Of a stretch of 8,346 nt of DNA, positions 6,599 to 8,346 are shown in pieces. The stretch lies in NCBI GenBank assembly GCA_943372555.1, contig CALRZB010000115.1, positions 1-8,346 on the forward strand. The letters are read 5' to 3'. The notes beneath the pieces were generated by a model. The model had not been told where the DNA came from. It did no database searches and saw only the letters and a list, made by a program, of their open reading frames with translations. The position numbers and the translations under genes are program-made. Each line of letters opens with the position of its first letter. Position 1 is the first letter of the stretch. The DNA is from JAIXWP01 sp943372555. GTDB taxonomy: Bacteria; Bacteroidota; Bacteroidia; Flavobacteriales_D; Sanyastnellaceae.

Positions 6599-7813
6599 AT
6601 GAGCTCCTCGCCTATTGATGTTACCAACTATAATGACATCCGACCGTACTCGGATTCGGAGTTAAAGCCTGCTATTGAGCGACTTCTGAACGAGCCGATG
6701 TTTTATCAAATGATGAAATGGATTTATCCTTCTTTGGGAAAATCAGTGATTCAAGAGATGATGCGCGAAATAAATACAGTGGATGAATTTCAAGAACAGG
6801 TTAGCGGCCCTGCTTTTAACGTGGTTACCCAGCTTACCACCAGTGGAATGAGTTTTTCAAACTTAGAAGCGATTGAAAAAGAAAAAGGATATCTCTTTCT
6901 GTCAAATCACCGTGATATTATTCTCGATAGTGCTCTGCTCAATGTAAGTTTGATGGAGCGCGGCTACAACACCACTCAAATTGCTATTGGTGATAATTTG
7001 TTGCAAACGCAGGCTGTGAGAGACTTAGTGAGAGCGAACAAGAACTTTATAGTAAATAGAAATATCAACGCACGCGAAGTCTTTTTCTACTCGCTGCGAC
7101 TTTCAAATTATATAAGACAAACCATTCATGATGGCAATTCTATATGGATTGCTCAAAGAGAAGGACGCAGTAAAGACGGCGATGATCGCACCGCATCAGG
7201 ACTTTTGAAGATGTTTACAATGAGCAGCGAAAGTTCCATGGAAGATGCATTGCTCGGCCTCAATATTGTTCCCATGTGCGTGAGTTATGAATATGATCCT
7301 TGCGACATTCTCAAAGCAAATGAACTCGCTATGAAAAAGCTAACCGGTTCTTATACAAAAGAACCTGGAGAAGATTTCAAAAGCATGATGAAGGGCTTGA
7401 CGGGTCACAAAGGCCGTGTTCACATTACAGTGGGTGGTGCCATGAATTCGGCAATCGAAGAAATGCGCTCGATTCAACATAAGAATGATAAAGTGCTCCA
7501 TTTGGCGAATGCTATTGATATGGAAATGCATCGTATTTATAAGCTTTGGCCAACGAATTATATCGCTTATGATCTAATGAATGGGACGAAAGATCACAAG
7601 GAACATTACAACAATATTCAAAAGATCACTTTTACCAATTATCTCAGAGGTCGGATAATTGGGCATGGGATTTCAAAAGGAAAATTTGGTCTCACAAAAG
7701 ATGGATACAGCAAAACAATGAAGGATATACTTCTCGAGATGTATGCCAATCCTGTTGCCAATAAACTAGAAGTTCTCAAAAAGAAATCAGAGAACCTAAT
7801 CGGTTCTATTTAA
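6599..7813 (+). CDS. PlsC-type glycerolphosphate/lysophospholipid acyltransferase family protein
   Basis: A 404-residue protein with the four blocks of the PF01553-type acyltransferases, which transfer an acyl chain to glycerol-3-phosphate, lysophosphatidate or similar acceptors at the inner membrane. Block I is SNHRDIILDSALL (102-114) with His104 and Asp110. Block II is NFIVNRN (149-155). Block III is AQREGRSKDG (185-194) with the EGRS core. Block IV is NIVPMCVSYEYDPCD (222-236). There is no clear transmembrane helix, and an N-terminal region of about 95 residues precedes the catalytic core. The C-terminal ~170 residues are mostly helical-looking and of unknown role. In block I the His-Asp spacing is H-X5-D rather than the usual H-X4-D; from memory Bacteroidota homologues share this NHRDI-x-LD form. 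The exact acceptor cannot be read from sequence. The start ATG lies 22 bases after a good promoter box. The stop is 4 bases before the next gene. Confidence 0.85.
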   Translation: MSSSPIDVTNYNDIRPYSDSELKPAIERLLNEPMFYQMMKWIYPSLGKSVIQEMMREINTVDEFQEQVSGPAFNVVTQLTTSGMSFSNLEAIEKEKGYLFLSNHRDIILDSALLNVSLMERGYNTTQIAIGDNLLQTQAVRDLVRANKNFIVNRNINAREVFFYSLRLSNYIRQTIHDGNSIWIAQREGRSKDGDDRTASGLLKMFTMSSESSMEDALLGLNIVPMCVSYEYDPCDILKANELAMKKLTGSYTKEPGEDFKSMMKGLTGHKGRVHITVGGAMNSAIEEMRSIQHKNDKVLHLANAIDMEMHRIYKLWPTNYIAYDLMNGTKDHKEHYNNIQKITFTNYLRGRIIGHGISKGKFGLTKDGYSKTMKDILLEMYANPVANKLEVLKKKSENLIGSI

Positions 7814-7817
7814 GCAA

Positions 7818-8346
7818 ATGAAATTATTTTATAAGCTAACACTCGCATTATTGATTTGGGGCGCTTCATCTGAGCTAAAGTCCCAATGCGGGTCTTGTTT
7901 CGAGCAAGTTCAATTAATCCAAAATGGAAATTTTAGTTCCGGCAATACAGGTTTTACCACTGAACTTAATTTAGGCACTGGTTTTTTCTGTCCGCTATGT
8001 TCTGAGGGAACCTATGCAGTAGGAACAAATGCCATTTTTTATCACAATGATTTTACTGGCAATGACCATACTAATCCGCCATCTGGAAGTTTTTTTATTG
8101 CCAATGGAGTTGGACAAAGTGGTATGGAAGTTTGGTGTCAAACAGTGAATGTTCAACCAAACACTGACTATTCCTTTTCATTTTGGGCTAGGGACGTCAC
8201 CAACAATCCGAATCCTCACCCACTTGCACAACTTCAACCAACTTTTAATGGAGTTCCACTAGGAGAGCTGCTAGTCGCACAAGGAGGTTGGCAGCAAGGA
8301 CAACTTAATTGGAACAGTGGAAATTTATCACAAGTGACAATTTGTT
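7818..8346 (+). CDS. Secreted cysteine-containing protein with a carbohydrate-binding-like N-terminal domain, cut by window edge
   Basis: From the ATG at 7818 the frame stays open for 176 codons to the window edge. It begins MKLFYKLTLALLIWGASSEL and has a signal peptide with probable cleavage near KSQ-C (residues 23-24). There is no lipobox at the cysteine, so it is more likely secreted than a lipoprotein. The mature part starts CGSCFEQVQLIQNGNFSSGN and contains a second pair, CPLC, at 58-61. A VW-C-QTVNVQPNTDYSFSFW segment lies at 105-123, then LAQLQPTFNGVPLG at 136-149. The NGNF...QTVNV-x-PNTDY-x-FSFW pattern is typical of jelly-roll, carbohydrate-binding-like domains at the N-terminus of large Bacteroidota surface proteins that often end in gliding-motility or T9SS sorting domains; that end is not visible here. 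It starts 4 bases after the acyltransferase stop with no visible promoter between them, so it may be co-transcribed. Function unknown. Confidence 0.75.
   Translation, partial: MKLFYKLTLALLIWGASSELKSQCGSCFEQVQLIQNGNFSSGNTGFTTELNLGTGFFCPLCSEGTYAVGTNAIFYHNDFTGNDHTNPPSGSFFIANGVGQSGMEVWCQTVNVQPNTDYSFSFWARDVTNNPNPHPLAQLQPTFNGVPLGELLVAQGGWQQGQLNWNSGNLSQVTIC

Noticed and set aside
1..8346. CRISPR array, tRNA, rRNA, transposase or defence genes
   Set aside because: No regularly spaced repeats, cloverleaf sequence, transposase motif or known defence domain was seen on either strand.

Overview
The window looks like chromosomal DNA of a Bacteroidota bacterium, most likely a Flavobacteriia-type marine or freshwater relative. 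The evidence is a low-GC sequence, secreted proteins of the type IX secretion (T9SS) style (FG-GAP/ASPIC-UnbV repeats, SprB-like repeats and a C-terminal sorting domain), start codons without clear Shine-Dalgarno sequences, and promoter boxes of the Bacteroidetes TAnnTTTG type. I cannot name a species.

Layout. From 1 to 2175 three genes lie on the minus strand and are closely packed. Transcription order is a LOG-family Rossmann nucleotide phosphoribohydrolase, then a membrane-anchored or secreted SGNH hydrolase (20 bases later), then yaaA (1 base later, cut by the window edge). Between 2176 and 2490 there is no intact gene, but the minus strand holds a decayed reading frame with an in-frame TGA. 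Its tail resembles the C-terminus of HerA-like (DUF853) ATPases. From 2491 to 6538 three more minus-strand genes follow. In transcription order they are a DEAD-box RNA helicase (DECD type), a 777-residue secreted FG-GAP/UnbV/SprB protein with a T9SS-type C-terminal domain, and a small DUF3817 membrane protein. From 6599 to the right edge the genes run on the plus strand: a PlsC-type acyltransferase, then after 4 bases the start of a cysteine-rich secreted protein that is cut by the window edge.

How the parts fit. The 60 bases between the helicase and the acyltransferase form a compact divergent promoter region with a good TAnnTTTG-type box on each strand. The helicase box is so close to its ATG that the message is probably leaderless or nearly so. 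The rest is mostly housekeeping (RNA remodelling, phospholipid acylation, nucleotide hydrolysis, peroxide stress) mixed with envelope and secreted proteins. I found no CRISPR array, tRNA, rRNA, insertion sequence or defence island, and no evidence for an undescribed multi-gene system. The points most worth a second look are the pseudogene relic, the altered catalytic motifs in the SGNH hydrolase (GGS for GDS) and in the acyltransferase (H-X5-D for H-X4-D), and the two secreted proteins.
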